Positions 18,922-30,498 of a stretch of DNA of 64,000 nt are shown piece by piece. Origin of the DNA: an uncultured Bacteroides sp. (GTDB taxonomy: Bacteria > Bacillota > Clostridia > Lachnospirales > Lachnospiraceae). The notes under the pieces were generated by a model. The model was not told the origin of the DNA. It saw nothing but the letters and a program-made list of their open reading frames with translations, and did no database searches. The translations under genes were made by a program, and so were the position numbers. How positions within the stretch are numbered: the stretch's first letter is position 1; each line of letters starts with the position of its first letter. The stretch is from assembly GCA_945913015.1 (NCBI GenBank), contig CAMECH010000012.1, positions 1-64,000 on the forward strand. Direction: 5' to 3'.

Positions 18922-19440
18922 ATGCAGGTATGGCAGATTGTTTTATTAGTTATCTTCGTTGTTCTTGTTGCACTGTTTATTGCTTTACTCGTTATCGGTA
19001 ACAAGATGCGTAAAAGACAGGAAGAACAGCAGGCACAGATTGATGCAACCAAGCAGGTAATGTCAATGCTCATAATTGACAAAAAAATAATGAAAATGAC
19101 TGAAGCCGGTCTTCCTAAAATTGTCATGGACCAGACACCAAAATATATGAGAAGAACTAAACTTCCTATCGTTAAAGCAAAGGTTGGTCCAAAGGTAATG
19201 ACTCTCATTGCCGATAACAAGGTATTTGATGAGCTTCCAGTTAAAACAGAGGTTAAGGTCGAGGTAAGCGGTATATATATCGTAGGGATTAAGTCAGTAC
19301 GCGGAGGAAAGCCTCCGGTAGCACCGCCTAAGAAAAAAGGCCTTATGGCAAAGCTTCGCAGCAAGGCTCAGAAAACTCTTGATGAAGACAAGGCAAGAAG
19401 AGATGCTGAAGCAAAAGCCGGAAAAAAGAAGAAAAAATAA
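18922..19440 (+). CDS. Small membrane-anchored protein of unknown function
   Basis: I do not recognise a family. The 172 residues have one N-terminal membrane helix (about 4-26), a charged glutamine-rich linker and a compact middle part (about 50-125) with a beta-rich pattern (LPVKTEVKVEVSGIYIVGI). The lysine/alanine-rich tail ends in KKKKK. The single helix and basic tail suggest a cytoplasmic domain held at the membrane. Possible promoter and good terminator on either side make it a single-gene unit. GGAGG precedes the start. Confidence 0.8.
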   Translation: MQVWQIVLLVIFVVLVALFIALLVIGNKMRKRQEEQQAQIDATKQVMSMLIIDKKIMKMTEAGLPKIVMDQTPKYMRRTKLPIVKAKVGPKVMTLIADNKVFDELPVKTEVKVEVSGIYIVGIKSVRGGKPPVAPPKKKGLMAKLRSKAQKTLDEDKARRDAEAKAGKKKKK

Positions 19441-19454
19441 TTACCAGCTTTATG

Positions 19455-19503
19455 AATCCTGTCTCTCACCGGTATATCCGCTGAGACAGGATTTTATTTT
19501 TAT
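19455..19503 (+). terminator. Intrinsic terminator
   Basis: Perfect 11-bp arms AATCCTGTCTC (19455-19465) and GAGACAGGATT (19483-19493), then TTATTTTTATA. It lies 15 bases past the stop of the small membrane protein gene. Confidence 0.9.
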
Positions 19504-19553
19504 AAAAATACTGCATAAAATTGCATAAAAATATGGCAGATGTGGCATAAAGG

Positions 19554-19562
19554 TGATATAAT
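19554..19562 (+). promoter_or_regulatory. Extended -10 promoter of pncB
   Basis: TGATATAAT is an extended -10 element with a perfect TATAAT. No good -35 is seen. It is about 65 bases upstream of the pncB start. Confidence 0.5.
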
Positions 19563-19632
19563 AATATGAATCTTCACTGTGTATATACATCTGACAAGAC
19601 ACACGTGAAAAATAAGAGAAAAGAGGAAGATA

Positions 19633-21084
19633 ATGAGAAATCTCACACTATTAACAGACCTTTATGAACTTACAATGATGCAGGGATATTTTAAATCAGG
19701 CATCAACGATACGGTAATTTTTGATGCATTTCACCGAAAGAATCCCTGCGATGGCGGATATTCAATCGCATGTGGTTTGGAACAGGTAATTGAATACATT
19801 AAAAACCTTCATTTTGAAGATGAAGATATTGAGTATCTCAGAAGTCAGGGATACTTTGATGATGATTTTCTTGAATATCTCAGAGGATTTCATTTTACAG
19901 GTGACATTTATGCTATTCCTGAAGGCACGGTTATGTTTCCGCGCGAACCGATTATCAAAGTAATCGCTCCTGCAATGGAAGCACAGCTTATTGAAACAGC
20001 CATCCTTAACATTGTAAACCATCAGAGCCTTATAGCAACAAAGTCAGCACGCGTATGCTACGCTGCCAAAGGTGACGGCATCATGGAATTCGGTCTTCGC
20101 CGTGCGCAGGGACCTGACGCCGGAATATATGGCGCCAGAGCTGCTGTAATAGGCGGCTGTATCGGGACAAGCAATGTTCTTACAGGACAGATGTTTAATG
20201 TTCCTATCAAGGGTACACATGCACACAGCTGGATAATGAGTTTTCCTGATGAGTATACCGCATTTAAGACATATGCCGATTTGTATCCTAATGCGTGCAT
20301 ACTTCTTGTTGACACATATGACACGCTGCGTTCAGGCGTACCTAATGCCATCCGTGTATTTAAGGAAATGCGTGAAGCCGGTATACCTCTTACATTTTAC
20401 GGAATAAGGCTTGACAGCGGCGACCTTGCTTACCTGTCAATCCAGGCACGCAGGATGCTTGACGAAGCCGGTTTCCCTGATGCAGTAATCTCCGCTTCCA
20501 ACGACCTTGATGAGTTCCTTATTGACAGCCTTAAAGCACAGGGTGCCAAGATTACTTCATGGGGTGTCGGCACGAACCTTATTACATCGAAGGATTGTCC
20601 TGCTTTTGGCGGTGTATATAAGCTTGCAGCAATCTGGGATAAGGAGAAGCAGGAATTTATTCCGAGAATCAAGATTTCCGAGAATACCGAGAAAATCACA
20701 AATCCGGGCAACAAAACCATTTATAGAATTTATGACAACAATGGCAAGATTAAAGCTGACCTCATCGCATTTGCAGATGAGCATTATTCGGAGGATGAAC
20801 CGCTTCTTCTCTTTGACCCTGTTGAGACTTGGAAGAAAACTCTTCTTGAGCCGGGAGAATACACAATCCGCGAGATTATGGTTCCAGTCTTCAAGAATGG
20901 TGAATGTGTATATGAATCTCCGTCTGTCATGGATATTCAGGCATATTGCAAGAAAGAGCTTGATACTTTATGGGATGAGAGCAAGCGCCTTGTGAACCCT
21001 CACGAAGTGCATGTTGACCTTTCAAGCAAGCTGTATAAAGTAAAATGCTCCCTGCTTGACAATTATGGTGCAAATCACCAGTAA
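19633..21084 (+). CDS. pncB: Nicotinate phosphoribosyltransferase
   Basis: Makes nicotinate mononucleotide from nicotinate and PRPP in the NAD salvage pathway. The 483 residues fit the long Gram-positive form. Family features are LTDLYELTMMQGYF at the N-terminus, FGLRRAQGPDAGIYGAR, GTHAHSWIMSF and RLDSGDLAYLS in the PRPP and nicotinate site. It stands alone between terminators. The start has AGAGGAAGATA just upstream. Confidence 0.96.
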   Translation: MRNLTLLTDLYELTMMQGYFKSGINDTVIFDAFHRKNPCDGGYSIACGLEQVIEYIKNLHFEDEDIEYLRSQGYFDDDFLEYLRGFHFTGDIYAIPEGTVMFPREPIIKVIAPAMEAQLIETAILNIVNHQSLIATKSARVCYAAKGDGIMEFGLRRAQGPDAGIYGARAAVIGGCIGTSNVLTGQMFNVPIKGTHAHSWIMSFPDEYTAFKTYADLYPNACILLVDTYDTLRSGVPNAIRVFKEMREAGIPLTFYGIRLDSGDLAYLSIQARRMLDEAGFPDAVISASNDLDEFLIDSLKAQGAKITSWGVGTNLITSKDCPAFGGVYKLAAIWDKEKQEFIPRIKISENTEKITNPGNKTIYRIYDNNGKIKADLIAFADEHYSEDEPLLLFDPVETWKKTLLEPGEYTIREIMVPVFKNGECVYESPSVMDIQAYCKKELDTLWDESKRLVNPHEVHVDLSSKLYKVKCSLLDNYGANHQ

Positions 21085-21137
21085 TGCATTTTCAAGCAAT
21101 TACAAGGGTTTTTAACACATATTCAAATAAGAACAAA

Positions 21138-21180
21138 AAATACGGCTTCCTAAATATATTGATTTAAGAAGCCGTATTTA
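21138..21180. terminator. Bidirectional terminator between pncB and the Nudix gene
   Basis: TACGGCTTC (21141-21149) and GAAGCCGTA (21168-21176) pair perfectly. A-run 21135-21140 gives a T-run on the minus strand, and TTTATATTTC follows on the plus strand. It serves both convergent genes. Confidence 0.85.
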
Positions 21181-21201
21181 TATTTCAAAATATAGTGTCT
21201 G

Positions 21202-21816
21202 CTATCCTAAAAACGCAAACGGTTTGTCAGAAGCAGAATTGACAAACATCATAAGCATGCACGCACACCTGATTGACACCTCTTCTTCCTCAAGAATGCG
21301 CATAGCCTCAGCCTTATCGGCAATTATTACCTGTATATCCTCTGATGCCTCTCTTGCCTCATCTGAGACATTTCCTTTAGCGTATCCGAATACAAATGCA
21401 TTACTCTCATCGCAAAGCCCCTGTGCCTGATAAAACGCTCTTCTAAAGGCAGCGGACCCACCGTTATAGACCTCGAATTCAAGCCCGGTTTCTTCATGCA
21501 TTTCCCTTACTGCCGCCTCCTGCGGTGTCTCATCCCCGTCAATAAGTCCTGCAGGCACTTCGTACAGATATTTCCCAAGTGGATATCTGTACTGCCTTAT
21601 GAGTACAATCTTGTCGGGTTCATCCTTAAGAATCGCATATATTACCGCTCCGTCCGGTTTCGTTACTCCAGTACGGCACACAAGCTCTTCTTCACTCTTA
21701 CGCGTTGCAAAATAATACCCAAAATGCCTGCCTCCGGTATCAACCGCATCCATTGCGTACATATTAAGAAATGGATTATCCGTCTGTTTTTTTATTCCTG
21801 TAAATGTAGGTTTCAT
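21202..21816 (-). CDS. Nudix hydrolase (ADP-ribose pyrophosphatase-like)
   Basis: Hydrolyses a nucleoside diphosphate linked to another group. The Nudix box is complete: it begins GLIDGDE and ends REMHEETGL with the spacing G-x5-E-x7-REUxEExGU. PAG before the box is typical of ADP-ribose pyrophosphatases, but other substrates are possible. The 204 residues are in the usual range. It lies convergent to pncB, so a link with NAD turnover is attractive but not shown. Confidence 0.88.
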   Translation of the reverse strand: MKPTFTGIKKQTDNPFLNMYAMDAVDTGGRHFGYYFATRKSEEELVCRTGVTKPDGAVIYAILKDEPDKIVLIRQYRYPLGKYLYEVPAGLIDGDETPQEAAVREMHEETGLEFEVYNGGSAAFRRAFYQAQGLCDESNAFVFGYAKGNVSDEAREASEDIQVIIADKAEAMRILEEEEVSIRCACMLMMFVNSASDKPFAFLG

Positions 21817-21849
21817 ATCCGGCTCCGCTTTAAAACAAATGCTTATGAT

Positions 21850-22563
21850 TTAATAATAGTAATAGCTTGATGTTGCACTTGACGCCGCTGCCCCTACACC
21901 AATCAAAAATACCATGAACAGCACTGTAAGTACAACTGTAATGAGCATATAAATCAAATACGCCCTGCAGAAATTCTTACGGCTTGTATTCCCCTCACCA
22001 AAGCCCCATACGAACAACATAATAATATTGGCAATCGGAACTGACATAATAAGAAGCGTAAGCATCCATCCTCCGACTGAAAGAGGCTTATCATTCTGTT
22101 CTTTCCATGCCTGCATATTAGCACTGGCAGTTGCATAATATGATGGTTGCATTGGCTGCTGCATTGGTTGCTGCACCGGCTGGGAGTTATACCTAATCTG
22201 ATTATAAATATATGGATCGGAATTCTGCATATTATCCGGCTGTACCGGCTGCTGTGACTGTATCGGTGCTGTGTACGTATTCTGTACCGGCTGCTGCGGC
22301 TGTACCGGCACTGTATACGCATTCTGTTCCGGAGCCTGTGCCTGTACCGGTGCTGTATATGTATTCTGTACCTGTTCCTGCGCCTGTACCGGTGCTGTAT
22401 ACGCATTCTGTTCCGGTTCCTGTGCTTCTGCGGTATCCCGCACTGTCAGCACATCCTGCTCCTGATATTCCGCATTTGTTGTCACATCGTTCTTTGCCCC
22501 ACAAAACGGACAGAATATTGAATCATCTTTGATTGACTGTCCGCATGAAATACATATCTTCAT
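21850..22563 (-). CDS. Zinc-ribbon membrane protein with glutamine-rich repeats
   Basis: Function unknown. The 237 residues start with a zinc ribbon (CISC and CPFC pairs), run through a low-complexity linker with four 14-residue repeats ending in YTAPVQ, and then have two membrane segments in the last 80 residues. Tyrosines close the protein (SSYYYY). The layout, a soluble metal-binding head on a flexible stalk, recurs in other proteins of this window. It lies 33 bases upstream of the Nudix gene in the same direction. Confidence 0.85.
   Translation of the reverse strand: MKICISCGQSIKDDSIFCPFCGAKNDVTTNAEYQEQDVLTVRDTAEAQEPEQNAYTAPVQAQEQVQNTYTAPVQAQAPEQNAYTVPVQPQQPVQNTYTAPIQSQQPVQPDNMQNSDPYIYNQIRYNSQPVQQPMQQPMQPSYYATASANMQAWKEQNDKPLSVGGWMLTLLIMSVPIANIIMLFVWGFGEGNTSRKNFCRAYLIYMLITVVLTVLFMVFLIGVGAAASSATSSYYYY
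22266..22433. repeat. Four 42-bp in-frame repeats inside the zinc-ribbon gene
   Basis: Units at 22266-22307, 22308-22349, 22350-22391 and 22392-22433 encode 14-residue repeats of the type AQEQVQNTYTAPVQ. The period keeps the frame. Confidence 0.85.
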
Positions 22564-22641
22564 CTCTTGCTCCTCTCAAATTTTATTAATCTTAGTTTAT
22601 TATATTTGATATCCGGCTATAATTCAAGCACTAACATGCTA

Positions 22642-22716
22642 TATAATAAAACCGCCCACGAGGCAGCTGATACACCATAAATCTGTACTACACGGTATAT
22701 CATGCCCCATGAGCGG
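22642..22716 (-). terminator. Long-stem terminator of rpoBC
   Basis: On the minus strand CCGCTCATGGGGCA pairs with TGCCTCGTGGGCGG (with G-U pairs), with a further inner TGATATACC/GGTGTATCA stem. TTTTATTATA follows. It begins about 20 bases past the rpoC stop. Confidence 0.8.
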
Positions 22717-22736
22717 CTATGCATTTTGTCTGTATA

Positions 22737-25700
22737 TTATTCTTCTGTTACTTCTACTGTATCGCCTTCAACATCTTCCGATAATACAAGTTCATCATCT
22801 CCACCGAGATTTTCTATTTCATTGTATACACGTCCTGTATCAAGCTTTACATTGCGGTAACGGCGAAGTCCTGTACCGGCAGGAATAAGTTTACCGATAA
22901 TAACATTTTCCTTAAGACCGATAAGCGGGTCAACCTTGCCATTAATTGCTGCCTCAGTAAGAACCTTTGTTGTCTCCTGGAAGGATGCTGCTGAGAGGAA
23001 TGAATTTGTTGCAAGAGAAGCCTTTGTAATACCAAGCATAATCGGTGTTCCTACTGCTAACTCCTTACCCTCTTCTTCAAGTCTCTCATTTGTCTCATTG
23101 AAGTCAAGCACATCAACCGTTGTTCCCGGAAGGAACTCTGAATCACCTGCTGACTCAATCTTTATCTTCTTAAGCATCTGACGAACAATAATTTCAATAT
23201 GCTTATCATTGATTTCAACACCCTGCAGACGGTAAACCTTCTGAACCTCACGAATCATGTAATCCTGTACTGCACGAACACCCTTAATCTTAAGGAGATC
23301 ATGTGGGTTTACACTACCTTCTGTAAGTTCATCACCGGCTTCAAGGACAGCACCATCAAGGACTTTAATTCTTGAACCATAAGGAATAAGATATGTCTTT
23401 GACTGTCCGCTTTCATTATCAGTAATGATAATTTCACGTTTCTTCTTTGTATCCTTAATTGTTGCAACACCACCAAATTCAGCAATAATTGCAAGTCCCT
23501 TTGGCTTTCTTGCCTCAAAGAGTTCTTCTACTCTAGGAAGACCTTGTGTAATATCATCACCGGCAACACCACCTGTATGGAATGTACGCATCGTAAGCTG
23601 TGTACCAGGCTCACCGATTGACTGTGCAGCAATAATACCTACTGCTTCACCAACCTGAACTGCCTGACCTGTTGCCATGTTGGCACCATAACATTTAGCA
23701 CATACACCTATATGTGAACGGCATGTAAGGATTGTTCTGATCTTAATCTTACTAATTCCTGTCTTAAGAATTGCCTCAGCTCTCTTAGGTGTAACCATAT
23801 GGTTAGCTGCCACAATAACCTCACCGCTCTCAGGATCCACAACATCTTCTGCAAGATATCTGCCTGTGATACGATCCTTAAGTGACTCAATCATTTCCTT
23901 GCCTTCAGTAAATTCAGATACATACATACCCGGAATTTCCTTACGGTTTTCTGAGCAGTCAGTCTCTCTGATAATCTGTTCCTGTGATACATCAACAAGA
24001 CGTCTTGTAAGATATCCTGAGTCGGCTGTACGAAGAGCTGTATCAGAAAGACCCTTTCTGGCACCATGTGCAGAAATGAAGTATTCCAGAACGTCAAGTC
24101 CTTCACGGAAGTTTGACTTGATAGGAAGCTCTATTGTACGTCCTGATGTATCAGCCATCAAACCACGCATACCGGCAAGCTGCTTAATCTGCTGGTTAGA
24201 ACCACGGGCACCTGAGTCAGCCATCATAAAGATGTTATTGTACTTATCAAGTCCTGAAAGAAGTGCATCTGTAAGAGTTGCATCTGTATCCTTCCATACT
24301 TCAATAACTTCCTTATATCTTTCTTCCTCTGTGATAAATCCACGGCGGTAGTTCTTTGCAATCTTTTCAATTGTGCTTTCAGCATCTGCAATCAACTGCT
24401 TCTTCTCAGCAGGAACTGTCATATCTGAAATTGAAACTGTCATCGCTGCCCTTGTTGAGTACTTATATCCGATTGCTTTGATATCATCAAGTACTTCTGC
24501 TGTACGGGTAGCTCCGTGTGTATTGATAACCTTTTCAAGAATTGCCTTAAGCTTCTTCTTTCCAACATGGAAATCAACTTCAAGCGCAAGTAAATTCTCA
24601 GGCTTGCTTCTGTCTACAAATCCAAGATCCTGCGGAAGTATTTCATTGAACAGGAATCTTCCGAGTGTTGACTTAATTACACCTTCTACTGTCTCACCTT
24701 CAGCATTTACCTTGCTGACCTTAACATTGATAATTGAATGAAGTGTAATTACGCCATTCTCATATGCAAGAATTGCTTCGTTAACGCTCTTGAAGTACTT
24801 ACCTTCTCCCTTTACTCCCGGTCTTTCCTGAGTAAGGTAGTAAATACCCAATACCATATCCTGTGAAGGAACTGCAACAGGGCCACCATCTGACGGTTTC
24901 AGAAGGTTATTAGGTGAAAGAAGAAGGAAACGACACTCTGCCTGAGCTTCTACTGACAATGGAAGGTGTACAGCCATCTGGTCACCATCAAAGTCGGCAT
25001 TAAATGCTGTACATACAAGCGGATGAAGCTTAATAGCCTTACCTTCGACAAGAATCGGCTCAAATGCCTGAATACCAAGTCTGTGAAGTGTCGGCGCACG
25101 GTTAAGCATAACCGGATGCTCCTTAATTACATCTTCAAGTACATCCCAAACTTCAGGCTCAAGTCGTTCTACCATCTTCTTGGCACTCTTAACATTATGT
25201 GCCTTTCCGTTTGTAACAAGCTCTTTCATTACGAAAGGCTTGAAAAGTTCAATTGCCATCTCCTTTGGAAGACCGCACTGATATATTTTAAGTTCAGGAC
25301 CAACTACAATAACAGAACGTCCTGAGTAGTCAACACGCTTACCAAGAAGGTTCTGACGGAAACGTCCCTGCTTACCCTTTAACATATCTGAAAGTGATTT
25401 CAGTGCTCTGTTACCCGGGCCTGTTACAGGACGACCTCTTCTTCCGTTGTCAATAAGGGCATCAACTGCTTCCTGAAGCATTCTCTTCTCATTGCGGACA
25501 ATAATCTCAGGAGCGCCGAGCTCTTTAAGTCTTGCAAGACGGTTGTTACGGTTGATAATTCTTCTATAAAGGTCATTGAGGTCAGATGTCGCAAAACGTC
25601 CGCCATCAAGCTGAACCATAGGTCTAAGATCCGGCGGAATAACCGGAATTGCTGTAAGAATCATCCACTCAGGCTTATTGCCTGACTCTCTGAAGGCTTC

Positions 25701-26366
25701 AACAACTTCAAGTCTCTTAACTATTCTCACTCTCTTCTGGCCTGATGCTTCTGCAAGCTCAGCCTTAAGTTCAGCAGAATCCTTTTCAAGGTCAATTCTC
25801 TGAAGCAGTTCCATGATTGCTTCAGCACCCATTCCCACACGGAAAGCATTGCTTCCGAACTGGTCACATGCATCTCTGTACTCTGCTTCCGACAAAATCT
25901 GCTTGTCGGCAAGTGTTGTCTCACCTTTGTCAAGCACGATATAAGAAGCAAAATAAAGTACCTTCTCAAGAACACGTGGTGACAAATCAAGAATCAGACC
26001 CATGCGGCTTGGGATACCCTTAAAATACCAGATGTGTGATACAGGAGCAGCAAGTGCGATGTGACCCATACGCTCACGACGCACGCTTGCTTTTGTAACT
26101 TCAACGCCACATCTGTCACAGATAACGCCTTTATATCTGATTTTCTTATATTTTCCACAATGACATTCCCAGTCCTTGCTTGGTCCGAATATTTTCTCGC
26201 AGAACAGACCATCCTTCTCAGGCTTGAGTGTTCTGTAATTAATAGTCTCCGGTTTGAGAACTTCGCCGTGAGACCACTCCATAATCTTCTCCGGAGAAGC
26301 AAGACCAATCTTGATAGAATCAAATGTCATTGGCTGATAAGTTTCATTTGTTATTTCTTGTGACAT
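22737..26366 (-). CDS. rpoC: RNA polymerase beta' subunit
   Basis: The catalytic clamp half of RNA polymerase. At 1209 residues it is a normal Firmicutes beta'. The N-terminal zinc site ([19 protein letters not shown]), the catalytic loop [12 protein letters not shown] with its three magnesium-binding aspartates, and the second zinc site ([13 protein letters not shown]) are all present. It starts 17 bases after rpoB and is followed by a strong terminator. Confidence 0.98.
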   Translation of the reverse strand: MSQEITNETYQPMTFDSIKIGLASPEKIMEWSHGEVLKPETINYRTLKPEKDGLFCEKIFGPSKDWECHCGKYKKIRYKGVICDRCGVEVTKASVRRERMGHIALAAPVSHIWYFKGIPSRMGLILDLSPRVLEKVLYFASYIVLDKGETTLADKQILSEAEYRDACDQFGSNAFRVGMGAEAIMELLQRIDLEKDSAELKAELAEASGQKRVRIVKRLEVVEAFRESGNKPEWMILTAIPVIPPDLRPMVQLDGGRFATSDLNDLYRRIINRNNRLARLKELGAPEIIVRNEKRMLQEAVDALIDNGRRGRPVTGPGNRALKSLSDMLKGKQGRFRQNLLGKRVDYSGRSVIVVGPELKIYQCGLPKEMAIELFKPFVMKELVTNGKAHNVKSAKKMVERLEPEVWDVLEDVIKEHPVMLNRAPTLHRLGIQAFEPILVEGKAIKLHPLVCTAFNADFDGDQMAVHLPLSVEAQAECRFLLLSPNNLLKPSDGGPVAVPSQDMVLGIYYLTQERPGVKGEGKYFKSVNEAILAYENGVITLHSIINVKVSKVNAEGETVEGVIKSTLGRFLFNEILPQDLGFVDRSKPENLLALEVDFHVGKKKLKAILEKVINTHGATRTAEVLDDIKAIGYKYSTRAAMTVSISDMTVPAEKKQLIADAESTIEKIAKNYRRGFITEEERYKEVIEVWKDTDATLTDALLSGLDKYNNIFMMADSGARGSNQQIKQLAGMRGLMADTSGRTIELPIKSNFREGLDVLEYFISAHGARKGLSDTALRTADSGYLTRRLVDVSQEQIIRETDCSENRKEIPGMYVSEFTEGKEMIESLKDRITGRYLAEDVVDPESGEVIVAANHMVTPKRAEAILKTGISKIKIRTILTCRSHIGVCAKCYGANMATGQAVQVGEAVGIIAAQSIGEPGTQLTMRTFHTGGVAGDDITQGLPRVEELFEARKPKGLAIIAEFGGVATIKDTKKKREIIITDNESGQSKTYLIPYGSRIKVLDGAVLEAGDELTEGSVNPHDLLKIKGVRAVQDYMIREVQKVYRLQGVEINDKHIEIIVRQMLKKIKIESAGDSEFLPGTTVDVLDFNETNERLEEEGKELAVGTPIMLGITKASLATNSFLSAASFQETTKVLTEAAINGKVDPLIGLKENVIIGKLIPAGTGLRRYRNVKLDTGRVYNEIENLGGDDELVLSEDVEGDTVEVTEE

Positions 26367-26383
26367 TTTCCCGCACTCCCTTC

Positions 26384-29300
26384 TTATTCTTCATCACCTG
26401 AAAGGTCGTCTGCGAAATCATCCTCTGCGAAATCATCCTCTGACTCTTCCGGTTCTTCATTTTCAAAGCCATCCTCGCCTATTGTCTGTGCAGTATAACC
26501 CTGCTCTCCAAGGTTGCCATCCTGCTTGTAGCTCATTCCGGCATCCTCATAAATACGCTTGAAATCAGCTTCGCCATAGTCAACATTTTCCATAATGTCA
26601 ACTTCCTCGCCATTTTCATCAAGAACCTTCACATCAAGTGCAAGTGACTGGAGCTCCTTAAGGAGTACCTTGAAGGATTCAGGAATACCAGGCTCAGGGA
26701 TATTATCACCCTTGATAATTGCTTCATATGTCTTAACGCGTCCGATTACATCATCAGACTTAACTGTAAGGATTTCCTGCAGTGTGTAAGATGCGCCATA
26801 GGCCTCAAGTGCCCAAACTTCCATCTCACCAAAACGCTGTCCGCCGAACTGTGCCTTACCGCCAAGAGGCTGCTGTGTAACCAGTGAGTAAGGACCGGTT
26901 GAACGTGCATGAATCTTATCATCAACAAGATGATGCAGCTTGAGGTAATGCATGTGTCCGATTGTTACAGGGCTGTCAAAATACTCACCTGTACGTCCGT
27001 CACGAAGTCTTACTTTACCGTCGCGTGAAATAGGAACACCCTTCCACTCTTCACGATGGTCTTTGTTCTCCTCAAGATAAGCAAAGAGTTCATCATTAAT
27101 CTTTCCTTTATGCTTTGCAGCGAACTCATCCCACTCAAGATTTACATAATCATTAGCGAGATCAAGTGTATCCATGATATCATTTTCATCAGCACCATCA
27201 AATACAGGTGTCGAAATGTTAAATCCAAGTGCTCTCGCAGCAAGGCTCAAATGAATCTCAAGTACCTGACCGATATTCATACGTGAAGGCACGCCCAGTG
27301 GGTTAAGCACGATATCAAGCGGTCTTCCGTTAGGAAGGAACGGCATATCCTCCACAGGAAGAATTCTTGAAACGACACCCTTGTTACCATGACGTCCGGC
27401 CATCTTATCACCAACAGAAATCTTTCTCTTCTGGGCAATGTAAATGCGTACTGTCTGGTTGACACCAGGTCCGAGTTCATCACCATTCTCTCTTGTAAAT
27501 ACCTTAGCATCAACAACGATACCATATTCACCGTGAGGAACCTTAAGTGATGTATCTCTTACCTCCCTTGCCTTCTCACCAAATATTGCACGAAGAAGTC
27601 TCTCTTCAGCAGTAAGCTCTGTCTCACCCTTTGGTGTTACCTTGCCGACAAGGATATCACCTGCACGGACTTCAGCACCGATACGGATAATTCCACGCTC
27701 ATCAAGGTCTTTAAGAACATCATTGCCTACGCCCGGCACATCTCTTGTGATTTCTTCAGGTCCGAGCTTTGTATCTCTTGCTTCTGTCTCATATTCTTCA
27801 ATATGAACTGAAGTGTAAACATCATCCTGTACGAGTCTTTCACTAAGAAGGACTGCATCCTCGTAGTTGTAACCCTCCCATGTCATGAAACCGATGAGTG
27901 GGTTCTTTCCTAATGCGATTTCGCCATTCTTTGTTGAAGGTCCGTCTGCAATTACCTGACCCTTCTCAACCTTATCTCCCTTAAACACGATAGGTCTCTG
28001 GTTATAGCAGTTGCTCTGGTTACTTCTTGCAAATTTAGTAAGGCGATATACATCTCTGCCATTCTTTGTCTTGATTGCTATTTCCTTTGATGTTGAGTAC
28101 TCTACAACGCCTGCTTCCTTGGCAACAACACATACGCCTGAGTCAACAGCTGCCTTGTATTCCATACCTGTTCCGACTACCGGAGCCTCTGTTGTAAGAA
28201 GCGGCACTGCCTGACGCTGCATGTTGGAACCCATGAGGGCACGGTTGGCATCGTCATTCTGAAGGAACGGAATCATTGATGTAGCAACTGAGAATACCAT
28301 TCTAGGAGATACATCCATCAAATCAAGCTTGCTCTTAGGGAATTCAGATGTCTCTTCACGATAACGTCCTGAAACTGAATTCTTTACAAAATATCCCTTA
28401 TCATCAAGCTCTGCATTAGCCTGTGCAACATAATAATCATCTTCTTCGTCTGCCGTCAGGTAACGAACCTCATCTGTTACTCTAGGGTTCTGTGGGTCTG
28501 ACTTATCAATCAGACGGTATGGAGCCTCAATGAAACCATACTCATTAATTCTTGCATATGATGCAAGAGAGTTGATAAGACCGATGTTAGGGCCTTCAGG
28601 TGTCTCAATAGGACACATTCTTCCATAATGTGTATAGTGAACATCTCGAACCTCAAATCCGGCACGGTCTCTTGAAAGACCACCAGGACCAAGCGCTGAA
28701 AGACGTCTCTTGTGAGTAAGCTCACCAAGCGGATTGTTCTGATCCATAAACTGTGACAGCTGGGAACTTCCGAAGAACTCTTTAACAGCAGCCGTAACAG
28801 GCTTGATATTAATAAGAGTCTGTGCTGAGAGCACACTCTGATCCTGTGTCTGCATTCTTTCACGTACAACTCTCTCCATTCTTGAGAGACCTATTCTGTA
28901 CTGATTCTGAAGAAGCTCACCTACTGCTCGGATACGACGGTTTCCAAGATGATCGATGTCATCCTTTGTTCCGATTCCGTACTCTAAGTGCAGATTATAG
29001 TTAATTGAAGCAAAAATGTCTTCTATAGTAATATGCTTCGGCATAAGGTCGCCGGCATTCTTCTTAATTAAATCCCTGATATCAGCATCGTTATTCTCAA
29101 GAAGAGTCTTAAGTACCGGATAGTAAACTGCTCCTGTGATTCCAAGCTCTCTGGCCTCTTCCTCTGTGATATCTACCCATTTTGTAATATCTACCATAAG
29201 GTTTGAAAGAATCTTTACCTTACGTTCTTCTGTCTCTACATATACATAAGGAATAGCCGCATCCTGAATCGTCTGACCGATTTCACGTGTAATAAGTGTT

Positions 29301-30256
29301 CCGGCACTGAATGTCTCACCCGTCTGCTCAATAACAACATCCTCAGCAAGTTTCTGGCCTGCAAGTCTTGTTCTGAAATTAAGCTTTTTATTAAATTTAT
29401 AGCGTCCAACCTTTGCAAGGTCATATCTTCTAGGGTCAAAGAACATAGCCTGAATAAGACTTTCGGCATTATCTACCGAAACAGGCTCACCCGGACGAAT
29501 TTTCTTGTAGAGTTCGGTAAGACCCTTCTCATGGTCTGTTGAAACATCCTTCTCCATTGTAGCAAGGAGCTTTGGTTCATCACCGAAAATATTAATAATA
29601 TCTTCGTTAGTACCATTAATCATTGCATTTTCCTTAGTCGGAGTAAGCAATGCACGAATAAGTACTGTTACAGGAACTTTACGTGTTCTGTCTACACGTA
29701 CATAAAACACGTCATTAGAGTCAGTCTCATACTCTAACCACGCACCACGATTAGGAATGACAGTGCATGAATAAAGTTCTTTACCAAGCTTATCATGCTG
29801 AATGTCATAATATATACCAGGGGAACGTACTAACTGGCTTACAATTACTCGCTCTGCGCCATTAATAACAAATGTACCTGTTGCAGTCATCAAAGGAAGA
29901 TCACCCATAAAAATCTCGTGATCCTTCATCTCACCTGTCTGCTTATCCTGAAGTCTTACCTTCACGCGTAATGGTGCTGCATAAGTAGCATCTCTTTCCT
30001 TGCATTCTTCAATAGTATACTTTGTCTCATCTGTACAAAGTCTGAATCCTGTAAATTCAAGACTCCAGCGGCCGCTGTAGTCACCTATTGGAGAAATGTC
30101 ACTAAAAGCTTCATTGAGACCCTCGTCCAAAAACCACTGATATGAATCCTTCTGAACTTCAATTAAGTTTGGCATCTCAAGAACTTCTTTCTGTCTTGAG
30201 TAACTCATTCTGACATTATTGCCGAACTTCTTTGGACGTATTCTGTTCTTTTCCAT
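26384..30256 (-). CDS. rpoB: RNA polymerase beta subunit
   Basis: Forms most of the active site and the rifampicin pocket. The rifampicin region has the usual residues ([20 protein letters not shown]). The C-terminal part contains [20 protein letters not shown]. The start at 30256 ([12 protein letters not shown]) has AGGGGTG 8 bases upstream; an in-frame ATG at 30295 would add 13 residues without a ribosome site. The acidic C-terminal tail ([17 protein letters not shown]) is typical of clostridial RpoB. The gene has its own promoter and a leader of about 130 bases. Confidence 0.97.
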   Translation of the reverse strand: MEKNRIRPKKFGNNVRMSYSRQKEVLEMPNLIEVQKDSYQWFLDEGLNEAFSDISPIGDYSGRWSLEFTGFRLCTDETKYTIEECKERDATYAAPLRVKVRLQDKQTGEMKDHEIFMGDLPLMTATGTFVINGAERVIVSQLVRSPGIYYDIQHDKLGKELYSCTVIPNRGAWLEYETDSNDVFYVRVDRTRKVPVTVLIRALLTPTKENAMINGTNEDIINIFGDEPKLLATMEKDVSTDHEKGLTELYKKIRPGEPVSVDNAESLIQAMFFDPRRYDLAKVGRYKFNKKLNFRTRLAGQKLAEDVVIEQTGETFSAGTLITREIGQTIQDAAIPYVYVETEERKVKILSNLMVDITKWVDITEEEARELGITGAVYYPVLKTLLENNDADIRDLIKKNAGDLMPKHITIEDIFASINYNLHLEYGIGTKDDIDHLGNRRIRAVGELLQNQYRIGLSRMERVVRERMQTQDQSVLSAQTLINIKPVTAAVKEFFGSSQLSQFMDQNNPLGELTHKRRLSALGPGGLSRDRAGFEVRDVHYTHYGRMCPIETPEGPNIGLINSLASYARINEYGFIEAPYRLIDKSDPQNPRVTDEVRYLTADEEDDYYVAQANAELDDKGYFVKNSVSGRYREETSEFPKSKLDLMDVSPRMVFSVATSMIPFLQNDDANRALMGSNMQRQAVPLLTTEAPVVGTGMEYKAAVDSGVCVVAKEAGVVEYSTSKEIAIKTKNGRDVYRLTKFARSNQSNCYNQRPIVFKGDKVEKGQVIADGPSTKNGEIALGKNPLIGFMTWEGYNYEDAVLLSERLVQDDVYTSVHIEEYETEARDTKLGPEEITRDVPGVGNDVLKDLDERGIIRIGAEVRAGDILVGKVTPKGETELTAEERLLRAIFGEKAREVRDTSLKVPHGEYGIVVDAKVFTRENGDELGPGVNQTVRIYIAQKRKISVGDKMAGRHGNKGVVSRILPVEDMPFLPNGRPLDIVLNPLGVPSRMNIGQVLEIHLSLAARALGFNISTPVFDGADENDIMDTLDLANDYVNLEWDEFAAKHKGKINDELFAYLEENKDHREEWKGVPISRDGKVRLRDGRTGEYFDSPVTIGHMHYLKLHHLVDDKIHARSTGPYSLVTQQPLGGKAQFGGQRFGEMEVWALEAYGASYTLQEILTVKSDDVIGRVKTYEAIIKGDNIPEPGIPESFKVLLKELQSLALDVKVLDENGEEVDIMENVDYGEADFKRIYEDAGMSYKQDGNLGEQGYTAQTIGEDGFENEEPEESEDDFAEDDFADDLSGDEE

Positions 30257-30388
30257 CGACGTTTCACCCCTATGCTTAGTTTTATTAAAGCCCACTGTTT
30301 ACGGCACTTCCAAGCATCTGAAAGCCCCTAGGCGGTAACTTGTCTTCCTAAAAAAAGGCATAACTAGCCCACCTCACCACAATAGTGC
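30257..30388 (-). promoter_or_regulatory. rpoB leader RNA (about 130 bases, possibly structured)
   Basis: Between the predicted start of transcription near 30388 and the rpoB ATG. A short GGGC/GCC(T) stem is followed by seven U on the minus strand (A-run 30350-30356), and TAGG/CCTA and GGAAGTGCC elements follow. Such leaders of rpoB are often control points, but I recognise no known family. Confidence 0.4.
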
Positions 30389-30395
30389 ATCATCC

Positions 30396-30424
30396 ATAAT
30401 ATCACACATAACAATATACGTCAA
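30396..30424 (-). promoter_or_regulatory. Sigma-A promoter of rpoBC
   Basis: On the minus strand TTGACG, 17 bases, TATTAT. It lies just after the rplL terminator, so rpoBC can be transcribed independently of the ribosomal genes. Confidence 0.75.
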
Positions 30425-30451
30425 GCCAATTTTTTAAAAAGAGGTGAAAAC

Positions 30452-30479
30452 AAAAAAGCGGACCCGGTAACGGGTCCGC
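30452..30479 (-). terminator. Terminator between rplL and rpoB
   Basis: GCGGACCCG and CGGGTCCGC pair perfectly around GTAA, followed on the minus strand by six T. It lies 20 bases past rplL. Confidence 0.9.
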
Positions 30480-30498
30480 AACGTAATATCTGTTAAAA

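Noticed and set aside
19587-19610. A NiaR-type operator upstream of pncB (TGACAAGACACACG)
   Set aside because: Only a loose half-site, no symmetric partner.
22212-22532. A plus-strand gene rich in valine and tyrosine over the 42-bp repeats
   Set aside because: It is the complement of the repeat-rich zinc-ribbon gene; low-complexity repeats give open frames on both strands.
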